From Xanthobacteraceae bacterium (GTDB taxonomy: Bacteria > Pseudomonadota > Alphaproteobacteria > Rhizobiales > Xanthobacteraceae), in assembly GCA_020441545.1 (NCBI GenBank), contig JAGRLZ010000018.1, positions 1-37,514 of the forward strand: 37,514 nt of DNA, written 5' to 3'. Shown here piece by piece: positions 1 to 7,444 of this stretch (its first letter is position 1; each line of letters begins with the position of its first letter). The notes under the pieces are model-generated. The model worked only from the letters and a program-made list of their open reading frames with translations. It was not told where the DNA came from and ran no database searches. The position numbers and the translations under genes were made by a program.

Positions 1-31
1 GATTGAATAGGCACGGATTGAATAGGCGCGT

Positions 32-328
32 TCAGCCCACCACGCCCATGATGTCCGACTCCTTCATGATGAGGAGTTCCTCGCCGTCGAGCTTGATCTC
101 GGTGCCCGACCACTTGCCGAACAGCACGCGGTCGCCGGCCTTGATGTCCATCGGGACCAGCTTGCCGGTTTCGTCGCGGCCACCGGGGCCGACCGCCACG
201 ACCTGGCCCTCGGACGGCTTTTCCTTGGCGCTGTCGGGAATGATGATGCCGCCCTTGGTTTTTTCCTCGGCATCGATACGCTTCACCACGACACGGTCAT
301 GCAGTGGACGAAATTTGGTTTTAGCCAT
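32..328 (-). CDS. groES: Co-chaperonin GroES
   Basis: This is the 98-residue co-chaperonin that caps the GroEL ring during ATP-driven protein folding in the cytoplasm. The whole GroES fold is recognisable: the N-terminal [11 protein letters not shown] strand, the mobile loop with GGIIIPDSA at residues 26-34, the VVAVGPGG turn and a C-terminal [12 protein letters not shown] strand. Length is normal for the family (95-105). The gene reads out of the window to the left, where groEL would be expected, so the operon is cut by the window edge. A heat-shock type promoter and a CIRCE element lie upstream at 426-491. Identification is secure; which of the several groESL copies common in this clade it represents cannot be told. 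Confidence 0.98.
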   Translation of the reverse strand: MAKTKFRPLHDRVVVKRIDAEEKTKGGIIIPDSAKEKPSEGQVVAVGPGGRDETGKLVPMDIKAGDRVLFGKWSGTEIKLDGEELLIMKESDIMGVVG

Positions 329-425
329 GACGTTCCTTTGAGGTTCGGTTACGGTCTGAATCGCCGGCGAAAGCCGATTGCGGCGCTTCTCGCTCAGGAT
401 CGGGCCATCGGGCCGGCGGATATCT

Positions 426-452
426 TTGGCAGTCGCGAGGTCGGAGTGCCAA
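426..452. promoter_or_regulatory. CIRCE operator (HrcA site) of groES
   Basis: The arms TTGGCAGTC (426-434) and GAGTGCCAA (444-452) are separated by exactly nine bases. Against the CIRCE consensus TTAGCACTC-N9-GAGTGCTAA the spacing is exact and the right arm differs at one base. The arms differ from perfect symmetry at one position. It sits just downstream of the predicted minus-strand -10 box, so bound HrcA would block initiation, as is known for groE operons. Confidence 0.9.
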
Positions 453-462
453 CCTTGCGCCG

Positions 463-491
463 GAAATATGGGCTGCTACCGATCCTGTCAA
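463..491 (-). promoter_or_regulatory. groES promoter, sigma-70/sigma-32 overlapping
   Basis: Read on the minus strand, TTGACA (491-486) and TATTTC (468-463) are separated by 17 bases. The same stretch also carries CTTGAC followed by CCCATATTT, which resembles the RpoH (sigma-32) pattern CTTG...CCATnT. The predicted start point, near 456, falls immediately before CIRCE. This suggests dual heat-shock control by RpoH and HrcA; the sigma-32 assignment is inference from the motif. Confidence 0.7.
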
Positions 492-550
492 GCGAGCTTA
501 AGATGTTGGCGAAACGGGTATAGGATTGCCGGGTATCGGGCGGGGAACGC

Positions 551-620
551 CGTTATTGCCCGGCCGTTATTGACCGGCCGTTGTTGACCGGCCGTTATTG
601 ACTGGCCGTTATTGACTGTC
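551..620. repeat. 14-bp tandem repeat, five units
   Basis: Five head-to-tail copies of CGTTATTGACCGGC occur at 551, 565, 579, 593 and 607, with one to three substitutions per copy. Together with CIRCE and the groES promoter they fill the 362-bp gap between groES and the lipoprotein gene at 691. They lie in the leader region of the lipoprotein gene. No coding function is seen. Confidence 0.95.
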
Positions 621-690
621 TGTGCGGGGTCCGGCAGGACTCGAACATGTATGGGACGCGCGGAAGCAATCTTCGCTTCGGGGGATTCCA

Positions 691-1221
691 ATGATTGAGA
701 CACGACCGCGTCTTCGACGCGCCACTTCGCGTCACGGACGCGCGCTGTTCAATGCCGGGGCGGCTTCAATCCTGGCGATCTGCCTTGCGGGCTGCGAGAC
801 GCTGGGAACCTCCCAGCCGCCGCCGCCGCAGGAGCCGCCGCCGGCGCCCGAGATCCCGTCCACCATCCGCCCGAGCGAACTGGTCGGCCGCTGGGGCCTT
901 GCCTCCTACCAGAACCCGAACGACCGCGCCCGGACCGAGGCCGCGGCCCGCAGCCAGTGCAAAAATCCTTACGTGATCGGCGCCGGCGCCAATGGCGGCG
1001 TCATCATGCATCTGGCGGACGAGGCCACGCCGCAGGAACTGCGCCTGAAAGGCAGCCAGAGCGGCAAGAACTACATCGGTCCCGAAGGGCCTCCCGGCGG
1101 CGAAAAGGACCGGGAGATCCTGTCGTTCGACGGCAAGACGCTGGTGACGCGCTTCGTCGACAAGGACGCCGGAACGCGATACGGCAACATGGTCTATGTC
1201 CGGTGCGCGCCGCGCGCATGA
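691..1221 (+). CDS. Lipoprotein with proline-rich linker (AprI/Inh-like domain size)
   Basis: A 176-residue predicted lipoprotein. The N-terminus is arginine-rich, followed by a hydrophobic stretch and a lipobox LAGC with Cys at residue 35. After the lipidation site comes a proline-rich linker (about residues 40-60) and then a globular domain that starts IRPSELVGRWGLASY. An upstream in-frame GTG at 622 would add 23 residues ahead of the signal, so the ATG at 691 is preferred; a weak GGGGGA lies just before it. The RWGLASY start and the VTRFVDKD strand are reminiscent of small beta-barrel inhibitor-like lipoproteins, but I do not recognise a named family. Two cysteines (NPYVIG-proximal and in VRCAPRA) could form a disulfide in the periplasm. 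Confidence 0.8.
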   Translation: MIETRPRLRRATSRHGRALFNAGAASILAICLAGCETLGTSQPPPPQEPPPAPEIPSTIRPSELVGRWGLASYQNPNDRARTEAAARSQCKNPYVIGAGANGGVIMHLADEATPQELRLKGSQSGKNYIGPEGPPGGEKDREILSFDGKTLVTRFVDKDAGTRYGNMVYVRCAPRA

Positions 1222-1257
1222 CCTGCCGGGCGCCCGGTGCCGTGAAGCCCTGATCCG

Positions 1258-2466
1258 ATGCACAGGCTGCGCGATGGTCTCCGTGGTCCGGCGCGCGCGG
1301 TCGCGGTTCTGTCGCTCACCGAAATCCTGGCCTGGGGCATCCTGATCTATCCCCCGGTGCTGACGGCGCCACACATCGCCGCCGCCCATGGCTGGTCCGT
1401 CGCCTTCTGCATGGCGGGCCTGTCGGTCGCGCTGATCGTCTCCGGCCTGCTGTCCCCGACAGCCTGCGGGCTGATCGACCGCCATGGCGGCAATCCGGTG
1501 ATGTCGCTGGGGGCGCTGGCCGGCGCCCTGGGGCTGGTCGGCATCGCCGTTGCCGATCATCCCGCGCTCTACCTGGCGTGCTGGATCCTGATCGGCGCCG
1601 GCATGTCGACGACGCTCTACGATCCGGCCTTCGCAACGCTCACGCGCATCTTCGGCGCCGGATCGCGCCGGCAGATCACGTTCGTCACCTTCGCCGGCGG
1701 CTTTGCCTCGACGGTCGGCTGGCCGGCGACGCACCTGCTGCTCGAACATGTCGGCTGGCGCGGCACCTACCTGGTGTTCGCGGCGGTGCTGGCGCTGGTC
1801 GTCGCCCCGCTGCATGCCTTCGCACTGCCCCGTGGCGGCTTCGCTGCGGACAAGCCGGCCGCGTCATCGCAGGTCGCCGCGAACGCGGCAACCTATCTCA
1901 CGCCCAGCGGCGCGCCCTTCCTGCTGCTGGCGGCCGCCTTCGCGGTCCATGCCTTTCTCCTGTCGGGCGTGACGTCGAACCTCTTGGCCATGCTGGAACG
2001 AAGCGGCATTCCGGCGGCCACGGTGGTCACCATCGGCGCCCTGTTCGGTCCTTCGCAGGTTCTGGCCCGGCTTGGCGATTTCGCGCTGGCCGGACGCACC
2101 ACGCCGCTATGGGTCGCCCGGACCGCGATCACCGTCATGCTGGCGGCCTTCGTCCTGATGGCGCTCGCCGGGGTCTCGACGCCGGTTGCGGCGGTGTTCG
2201 CGATGATGTTCGGGGCGGCCAACGGCGTGATGACCATCGCGCGCGGCGCATTGCCGCTGACATTGTTCGGCCCGGTCGGCTACGGCCGGGTGATCGGGCG
2301 CGTCGCGCGGCCCGCATTGACCCTGCAGGCACTGGCGCCTTTCACCGTTGCCGCGGCGCTGGAGCGGCTGTCGGTCGGCGCCGTGCTCGAGCTTGGGGCC
2401 CTCGGCGCGTTGCTCGGGCTGATATGCTTCGCCATGATCCGCGCGCCGCGGATTGCGGAAGCTTAG
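1258..2466 (+). CDS. MFS transporter
   Basis: A 402-residue integral membrane protein of the major facilitator superfamily with about twelve hydrophobic segments. The loop after the second segment reads GLIDRHGG (residues 71-78), a variant of MFS motif A, and GWRGTYLVFA is typical of the sixth-segment region. A hydrophilic stretch around residues 200-215 separates the two six-helix halves. Substrate is not evident. It begins 36 bases after the lipoprotein stop, without an obvious strong ribosome site, so it may be cotranscribed with it. Its stop is only 12 bases from the stop of the convergent cheZ-like gene. Confidence 0.88.
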   Translation: MHRLRDGLRGPARAVAVLSLTEILAWGILIYPPVLTAPHIAAAHGWSVAFCMAGLSVALIVSGLLSPTACGLIDRHGGNPVMSLGALAGALGLVGIAVADHPALYLACWILIGAGMSTTLYDPAFATLTRIFGAGSRRQITFVTFAGGFASTVGWPATHLLLEHVGWRGTYLVFAAVLALVVAPLHAFALPRGGFAADKPAASSQVAANAATYLTPSGAPFLLLAAAFAVHAFLLSGVTSNLLAMLERSGIPAATVVTIGALFGPSQVLARLGDFALAGRTTPLWVARTAITVMLAAFVLMALAGVSTPVAAVFAMMFGAANGVMTIARGALPLTLFGPVGYGRVIGRVARPALTLQALAPFTVAAALERLSVGAVLELGALGALLGLICFAMIRAPRIAEA

Positions 2467-2478
2467 GGACGGTCAGGG

Positions 2479-3252
2479 TCAGCCGAACAGGGCGTCGATG
2501 TCGTCCTGGGAGGCATGGCCGGCGTCGCCCTCGCTCCTGGGGCCGTTGAGCAGGCGATCGTCGCCGACGCGATCGTCGATCACGGCCGGGGCATGGGCCT
2601 TGATGGCATCCACGCCGCCCCAGATTTCCATCATGGCGTTGATATGGTGCTCGATGAACTTCATCGTGCTCATCACCTTGCTGATGCGCTGGCCGGTCAG
2701 GTCCTGGAAGTTGCAGGCTTCGAAGATCGCGACGACGCGCTCCTGGATCTCCTCGCTCAGGAGCCGGTGCTGGTCCGGCGACGTCACCTTGGCCATGGCG
2801 CTCGCCGCGTTATCGATCGCTTCGGCGGCCTCGAGAATATGCTGGGTCGCTTCCTCGGTGCCGCCGACCACCGCGCCGAGCTCGCCGGTGACCTTGGCCA
2901 TCTCGGCGCCGTTGAAGGACTTGCCGTGCAGCACGGCGATCTCCTGCTTGGTGCGGGTGATCGCGTTGTGGATCAGGTCGAGCTCGATCTTCAGCTTCTC
3001 GCACTGTTCGATCTGGGCGCGATAGGTCTGCAGCAGGGCGTGGGTGTCGGCTTCCTGTTGCGAAAGAGCGGCGGCGGGCGCGCCGGCGGATGGCTGCTCG
3101 TGCGGGGCGCGGCCCATCTGCTCGCGGATCGCGCGCAGTTCGGTCATGATCTCGTCATGCATCGGGATGATTTCCGTGTCCGGCTGGTCGATCGGCGGCG
3201 CACTGCCGAAGACCACTTCTTCAATGCGAAAACGCTTGCGCTGGACGACCAT
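2479..3252 (-). CDS. cheZ: CheZ-family protein phosphatase
   Basis: A 257-residue protein rich in helix, with the CheZ signature ACNFQDLTGQRI. In E. coli CheZ the catalytic Asp143 and Gln147 lie in the same FQDLTGQ motif, here Asp184 and Gln188. The extreme C-terminus ends SQDDIDALFG, which matches the CheZ tail peptide that tethers CheY. The long central region (residues 65-155) should form the four-helix dimer bundle. The predicted role is dephosphorylation of CheY-P-like response regulators. No other chemotaxis gene is nearby, so the partner is unknown. A GGGGGA ribosome site stands six bases before the ATG. Confidence 0.88.
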   Translation of the reverse strand: MVVQRKRFRIEEVVFGSAPPIDQPDTEIIPMHDEIMTELRAIREQMGRAPHEQPSAGAPAAALSQQEADTHALLQTYRAQIEQCEKLKIELDLIHNAITRTKQEIAVLHGKSFNGAEMAKVTGELGAVVGGTEEATQHILEAAEAIDNAASAMAKVTSPDQHRLLSEEIQERVVAIFEACNFQDLTGQRISKVMSTMKFIEHHINAMMEIWGGVDAIKAHAPAVIDDRVGDDRLLNGPRSEGDAGHASQDDIDALFG

Positions 3253-3591
3253 CGAATTCCCCCATTCCGTCGGTTGTCGAGGGTTTTAGGCGATGGCGTT
3301 TAACGTCGGGTTCACAAGCGCAACCTGCGGCCGCATATATTGGCCCGTCCGTGCGGGCGTACTGGTGCGCCGTTCACTGAAAATAAACGCTACCGGCAAG
3401 AACCGGGTTCGCTGGCGGACATGGTGAATCCGCATCCCGCGTCCGTTTACCAAACCGACGCAGGTTTGTCCTTTAGTCGGGTGGTGCAGACCGCTTCCGT
3501 TGCGACCGTCGCCGCGCCATCGCCTGGCACGGCGTGCGATCGCGCGCGGCCGGCGCAGCATGTCAAAGACGAAACAGTGCAGAGTACGTCG
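3253..3591. other. 339-bp divergent intergenic region
   Basis: This region lies between the divergent cheZ-like and L,D-transpeptidase genes and must hold both promoters. The only regular structure I see is a hyphenated palindrome, CAAACC (3451-3456) and GGTTTG (3463-3468), with a six-base spacer. The reading frame of the transpeptidase is open back to 3340, but nothing in that extension looks like protein. No promoter can be assigned with confidence. Confidence 0.5.
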
Positions 3592-4386
3592 ATGTTCAGA
3601 AAGTCCTTGCTTCTTGCCCTGGCCGGCATGTCCGGCCTCGCCCTCGGATTGTCGCCGGCGCTCGCGCGCGATGGGCTCGGCGCCCGTCAGTCGCGTCCGG
3701 TCTATACCTACCACGGCACCCGGCCGGTGCGGGCGGCCTATGCCGGGCGCCCGGACCTCGGCGGCGGGTTCATCGAATTCCTGTTCAGCGGCGACCAGCC
3801 GCCGCGCCAGCGCTATCAGGTTCAGCAGATCGAGGGCCAGCAGCCGCGCTATGCCGGATATCCGCGCCAGGCCGAGCCCGACGCCTCCTGGCGGCGCGGC
3901 GTGACCGGCCCCCGCGCCATGCAGCCGTCCAGCCGCGCCATCGATCCGAAATACGAGAAGCAGGTGGTCGCCTATCAGGGCAGGGAAAAGGTCGGCACCA
4001 TCGTCATCGATACGCCGAACAAGTTTCTGTATCTCGTGCAGGGCGACGGCACCGCGCTGCGCTACGGCGTGGGCGTCGGCCGTCCCGGTTTCGCCTGGTC
4101 GGGGGTCAAGACCATCACCGCCAAGCGCGAATGGCCGGACTGGACGCCGCCCGCCGAGATGCTGAAGCGTCGCCCCGACCTGCCGCGCCATATGGAAGGC
4201 GGACCGGCGAATCCGCTGGGCGCGCGGGCGATGTATCTCGGCTCGTCGCTCTATCGCATCCACGGCTCCAACGAACCGTGGACCATCGGCACCAATGTCT
4301 CCTCGGGCTGCATCCGGATGCGCAACGAGGACGTGATCGATCTTTATGGCCGGGTCGGCGTCGGCGCACGGGTCGTCGTGATCTGA
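3592..4386 (+). CDS. L,D-transpeptidase (YkuD domain)
   Basis: A 264-residue secreted enzyme expected to form 3-3 crosslinks in peptidoglycan or to attach proteins to it, in the periplasm. Residues 1-25 are a signal peptide ending SPALA. A variable Arg/Gln/Pro-rich region follows to about residue 115. The YkuD domain runs from about residue 124 to the end: VIDTPNKFLYLV starts it, HGSNEP (224-229) gives the conserved His224, and SSGCIRM (237-243) gives the catalytic Cys240. The ATG at 3592 is chosen over an in-frame start at 3340 because it places the signal peptide at the N-terminus. It is followed by a dispersed repeat and then a strong terminator (4514-4548), so it is probably monocistronic. 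Confidence 0.93.
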   Translation: MFRKSLLLALAGMSGLALGLSPALARDGLGARQSRPVYTYHGTRPVRAAYAGRPDLGGGFIEFLFSGDQPPRQRYQVQQIEGQQPRYAGYPRQAEPDASWRRGVTGPRAMQPSSRAIDPKYEKQVVAYQGREKVGTIVIDTPNKFLYLVQGDGTALRYGVGVGRPGFAWSGVKTITAKREWPDWTPPAEMLKRRPDLPRHMEGGPANPLGARAMYLGSSLYRIHGSNEPWTIGTNVSSGCIRMRNEDVIDLYGRVGVGARVVVI

Positions 4387-4400
4387 CGGCGGAGGGATAG

Positions 4401-4500
4401 AGCGTTTTCGAGCGAAGTGGGTGCCGGTTCGCGTAAAGAAAACGCGTTAAAACAAGGATATGGAGCCCCGTTCCGATTCCATCGGAACGGAAATGGCTCC
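4401..4500. repeat. Dispersed palindromic element, full copy (family A)
   Basis: Two adjacent hairpins make up this 100-bp element. The first pairs GCGTTTTC (4402-4409) with GAAAACGC (4438-4445). The second pairs CCGTTCCGAT (4468-4477) with ATCGGAACGG (4481-4490), flanked by GGAGCC and GGCTCC. Decayed copies of parts of it occur in this window at about 13252-13285, 22329-22372 and 28516-28535. It lies in the transcript of the L,D-transpeptidase, upstream of its terminator. Confidence 0.85.
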
Positions 4501-4513
4501 AGCCGGAAACGGG

Positions 4514-4548
4514 AACGGCCGCCGAAAGGGGCGGCCGTTTCGTTTTTC
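4514..4548 (+). terminator. Rho-independent terminator of the L,D-transpeptidase gene
   Basis: The perfect 10-bp stem AACGGCCGCC (4514-4523) and GGCGGCCGTT (4530-4539) has a six-base loop and is followed by TCGTTTTTC. The T-run favours plus-strand termination. The convergent DUF2076 gene ends 37 bases beyond it. Confidence 0.9.
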
Positions 4549-4584
4549 ATGGCAGCCTTTTTCCATGGCAGCCGATCGGCCGGG

Positions 4585-5427
4585 TCAGGCGTAGTCGCTG
4601 TCGTCGTCGAAGCCGTCATCGTCGAAGCCGTCGTCGTCCATGTCGGCGAAATCGTCCTCGTCGTCCTGGTCTTGATCCTGGTCCTGATCGGCATCGGCCT
4701 GGGCCTGGGTTTGGGCTTGGGTCTGCTGGGTCTGTGCCTGGTCGAACTGGCCGGCACGGCTGGCCTCCGCCTGCCGTCCGCTCGAGCCGATGTCGTTGAG
4801 GCCGGCGTCGCGCGCAAGGCTGCCGCCGGGCTGGTCCGATCCCCATGGCGTGCCGCCGCCGCGGCTTCCGCCATCGCCGGGGCTCTGATGGCCGCCGCCC
4901 ATCATCGAGCGGATGCTGCCGAGCAAAAGCGATCCGCCGACCACACCGGCGGCGGCCGCCGCCGCCGTGCCGAGGAACGACCCGCCGGCGGCGGCGGGGC
5001 TTCCCTGCGGGAGGGGCGGCGGGGACGCATACTGCTCCTGGGGCCCGCCGGCCGATCCGAGAACCTGCCCGGTATTCCAGGCCGGTCGCCCCGATGCCGA
5101 GCCCGATGCAGACGGAGGCGGCACGTTCGGAACGGAGCCGCGGCCCGTGTTCTGGCCGAACATCGAATCCCGCATCGAATCGAGAAAGCCTCCTTGCGGC
5201 CCAGGCGCGGGCGTCGCGGTGTCCTCGAGCTCCTGAATGCGCGCATTGGCCCGCTTGAGCGCCTCGTCCTGAACCAGCACCGTCTGCACCAGCGCGTAGG
5301 CGGCGTTGGGCGCGCGCTGCCATTCCTGCGCGATCGCGGCTTCGGCATCCGGATCGCGGGCGGCGGATTCGACGCTGGCCAGCCGGTCGAAGAGCTGTTC
5401 GATCATCTGACGTTCTTGCGGGGTCAT
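4585..5427 (-). CDS. DUF2076 domain-containing protein
   Basis: A 280-residue protein beginning MTPQERQMIEQLFDRL, the start typical of DUF2076 proteins. Residues 1-70 look like paired helices. A Pro/Ser/Gly/Gln-rich low-complexity region follows, then a Gly/Ala-rich segment (about residues 147-180, GGSFLGTAAAAAAGVVGG) that resembles a glycine-zipper membrane or oligomer segment. The C-terminal 50 residues are extreme: a Gln/Thr/Ala stretch, then DQDQDQDQDDEDD and repeated GFDDD units. Such Asp clusters could bind calcium or other cations, which is inference. The reading frame extends 79 codons upstream, but a GGGAG ribosome site fixes the ATG at 5427. Function of the family is unknown to me. 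Confidence 0.88.
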   Translation of the reverse strand: MTPQERQMIEQLFDRLASVESAARDPDAEAAIAQEWQRAPNAAYALVQTVLVQDEALKRANARIQELEDTATPAPGPQGGFLDSMRDSMFGQNTGRGSVPNVPPPSASGSASGRPAWNTGQVLGSAGGPQEQYASPPPLPQGSPAAAGGSFLGTAAAAAAGVVGGSLLLGSIRSMMGGGHQSPGDGGSRGGGTPWGSDQPGGSLARDAGLNDIGSSGRQAEASRAGQFDQAQTQQTQAQTQAQADADQDQDQDQDDEDDFADMDDDGFDDDGFDDDSDYA

Positions 5428-5528
5428 GACGTTCTCCCAATGCGAGACCGCGCAAAGATGTAGGCGCGCTTTGTGTCGCAATAAGTGCTGGCCGCGAATA
5501 TTTTTTGCGGGCGCCGCGCCGGTGGCGA

Positions 5529-6368
5529 TCAGCGCAGCGCCACCCCGTTGCGCAACAGCATCGCGATGAATTCGTCGCCGGCGAGATAGGCGTATTCGCG
5601 TTCGCGCTGACCGGCCAGCGGATCGAGCGAGATCAGGACGTCGTCCACGAAGCCGGGATGGCACATCACCAGCCCGCCGTCGGGAAGATCGTCGAGGAAG
5701 GATTCCATCAACGGTCCGAACTCCGGCTGCCGGGTGAAGTCATAGGCGCCGGCGAATCCGGGGTTGAAGCTCACGCCCGCTTGCGCGGCCTTGCGGCGAA
5801 ACTTCCGGCTCAGGACATCGAGCAGCAGCGCTTTCGGCGATCCCGGCCGGCGTCCATGCGCGCGGCCGCATTGCCGAACCCACGCACCCGGCGCGTGATG
5901 TGCGACGGCGGCGAGGAAAGCGGTCCGGACCTGCGGGAAAATATGCACATGCTGGTGGCCGTCGACATAGTCCGGCGCGCGCCCCATCAATGTCCTGAAG
6001 GCGGCAATCTGGGCGGCGAATTCCGCCGCGATCATCTCTCCGTCGAGCTTGCTTGCGATGCTCCTGCGCAGCATCCCCGCCAGCGGCGGAAACAGGCTGC
6101 CCTCGAGCGGCTTGAACGGCATCGTCAGCGGATGAAACGGCGCCGTCATCACCGCGTGAAGCCCGATCGCGCAGGCCGGATTGCCGGCTGCAACGGCCTT
6201 GAGGGCCTCGATCTCGTCATGGTCGACGGCAGGGCCGACCACCATCAGCGAGGTCGCGTTGAGCCTGCGCCGCGCGATCAGGTCGCGGATGCCGCGATTG
6301 ACGCCCGGGCTCAGTCCGTAGTCGTCGGCGCAGAGCCAGATGCGGCGTTGCGGGCCTGCATCGCTCAT
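5529..6368 (-). CDS. ChbG/HpnK-family (YdjC-like) sugar deacetylase
   Basis: A 279-residue carbohydrate deacetylase of the YdjC fold. Metal ligands and catalytic residues are visible: LCADDYGLS gives Asp15-Asp16 near the N-terminus, His71 in IGLHAVM, and the HQHVH cluster at 138-142. The family removes N-acetyl groups from chitooligosaccharides (ChbG), acetylglucosaminyl hopanoids (HpnK) or undecaprenyl-phosphate GalNAc (Francisella NaxD). The ATG overlaps the stop of the upstream glycosyltransferase by four bases (ATGA), so the two are translationally coupled, which argues that the deacetylase acts on that enzyme's product. The upstream partner is not an HpnI-type enzyme and no hopanoid gene is nearby, so I do not assign hpnK. 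Confidence 0.88.
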   Translation of the reverse strand: MSDAGPQRRIWLCADDYGLSPGVNRGIRDLIARRRLNATSLMVVGPAVDHDEIEALKAVAAGNPACAIGLHAVMTAPFHPLTMPFKPLEGSLFPPLAGMLRRSIASKLDGEMIAAEFAAQIAAFRTLMGRAPDYVDGHQHVHIFPQVRTAFLAAVAHHAPGAWVRQCGRAHGRRPGSPKALLLDVLSRKFRRKAAQAGVSFNPGFAGAYDFTRQPEFGPLMESFLDDLPDGGLVMCHPGFVDDVLISLDPLAGQREREYAYLAGDEFIAMLLRNGVALR

Positions 6369-7402
6369 TCGGCGGCCGACTGCTCGTGGTCGTCCGCCGT
6401 CGCTTCGGCACGACGCCGGCTGTGCTCGGCGACGAAATAGATCGGACGCGCTTTCAGTTCGGACAGGATCTTGCCGATATACTCGCCCATCACGCCGATC
6501 ATCAGCAGCTGGACGCCGCCGATGGTCATCATGCCGACGATGATCGACGGATAGCCCGGCACGGTTTCGCCCTTGACCCAGGTCTCCCACAGGATCGACA
6601 GGCCGAACAGGAACGCACCCAATGCGAGCAGCAGGCCGAGCAGGCTGGCAAAGCGCAGCGGCGCCACCGAGAACGATGTCAGTCCCTCGATCGACAGGCC
6701 GACCAGGCGTTTCGTGCTGAACGACGTGACGCCATAGGCGCGCGGCGCAGGCTCGTAGTCGACCCGGAGCTGGCGGAAGCCGATCCAGCTCGTAAGGCCC
6801 TTGAAGAAACGGTTGCGCTCCGGAAGCTGCCGCAAGGCCGCCGCCGCGCGCGGCGAGAGCAGGCGGAAGTCGCCGGCGTCCTCGGGGATTTTCTGCCGCG
6901 CGCCCCAGTTGACCAGTCCGTAGAACGCATGCACCGCCAGGCGGCGCAGCGCCGACTCGTTCCTGCGATTGGCCTTGGCGGTGTAGATCACGTCATAGCC
7001 GTCGTCGATCCAGTAGCCGACCAGCTTTTCGACCAGATCGGGAGAATGCTGGCCGTCGCCATCCATGAACAGGACCGCGCCGTCGCCGGCATGGTCGAGG
7101 CCGGCCATCAGCGCAGCTTCCTTGCCGAAGTTGCGCGACAGCGACACGACCTGGACGTCGAGGTTGGTCGCGGGCAGGTCGCGTGCGATGCGCAGGGTCG
7201 CGTCGGTACTGCCGTCGTCGACATAGACGACTTCCGACGGCAGGCCGAAACGTTGCCGGAGCTGACCGGCGAGTTCGGCCAGCCGCGCGTGCAGCCGGTC
7301 GAGGCCGGCGGCTTCGTTGTAGAGCGGCACCACGATCGACAGGCTGGCGGCGTGTGCGCCCGGTTCGGTCGGCAGGCCGGTTGGTTCCCTGTTCGGCGCC
7401 AT
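6365..7402 (-). CDS. GT2 glycosyltransferase, DPMS/ArnC/GtrB type
   Basis: A 345-residue inner-membrane glycosyltransferase of family GT2. The GT-A domain (residues 20-235) shows SIVVPLYNE at 22-30, VDDGSTD at 61-67, SRNFGKEAAL, and the metal-binding MDGDGQH at 113-119. GDFRLL at 178-183 is the second conserved acidic motif. Two transmembrane helices near the C-terminus (about 249-272 and 284-308) are typical of DPMS-like enzymes that transfer a sugar from a nucleotide sugar to a polyprenyl phosphate on the cytoplasmic face. Members include ArnC, GtrB and FlmF2. It is the first gene of an operon with the deacetylase. Donor and acceptor are not readable from sequence. Confidence 0.9.
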   Translation of the reverse strand: MAPNREPTGLPTEPGAHAASLSIVVPLYNEAAGLDRLHARLAELAGQLRQRFGLPSEVVYVDDGSTDATLRIARDLPATNLDVQVVSLSRNFGKEAALMAGLDHAGDGAVLFMDGDGQHSPDLVEKLVGYWIDDGYDVIYTAKANRRNESALRRLAVHAFYGLVNWGARQKIPEDAGDFRLLSPRAAAALRQLPERNRFFKGLTSWIGFRQLRVDYEPAPRAYGVTSFSTKRLVGLSIEGLTSFSVAPLRFASLLGLLLALGAFLFGLSILWETWVKGETVPGYPSIIVGMMTIGGVQLLMIGVMGEYIGKILSELKARPIYFVAEHSRRRAEATADDHEQSAAE

Positions 7403-7444
7403 CGTTCAGCTTCTTCGGTCAGCGTCCCGTGCAATCGGGGATCG

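Noticed and set aside
551-620. CRISPR-like array
   Set aside because: The units are contiguous 14-mers without unique spacers; this holds for all the tandem arrays in the window, and no cas gene is present.
637-646. GGACTCGAAC, resembling the T-loop of a minus-strand tRNA
   Set aside because: No matching T-stem, anticodon arm or acceptor stem is present around it.
3340-3591. N-terminal extension of the L,D-transpeptidase
   Set aside because: It would place a signal peptide 84 residues inside the protein and its composition is not protein-like.
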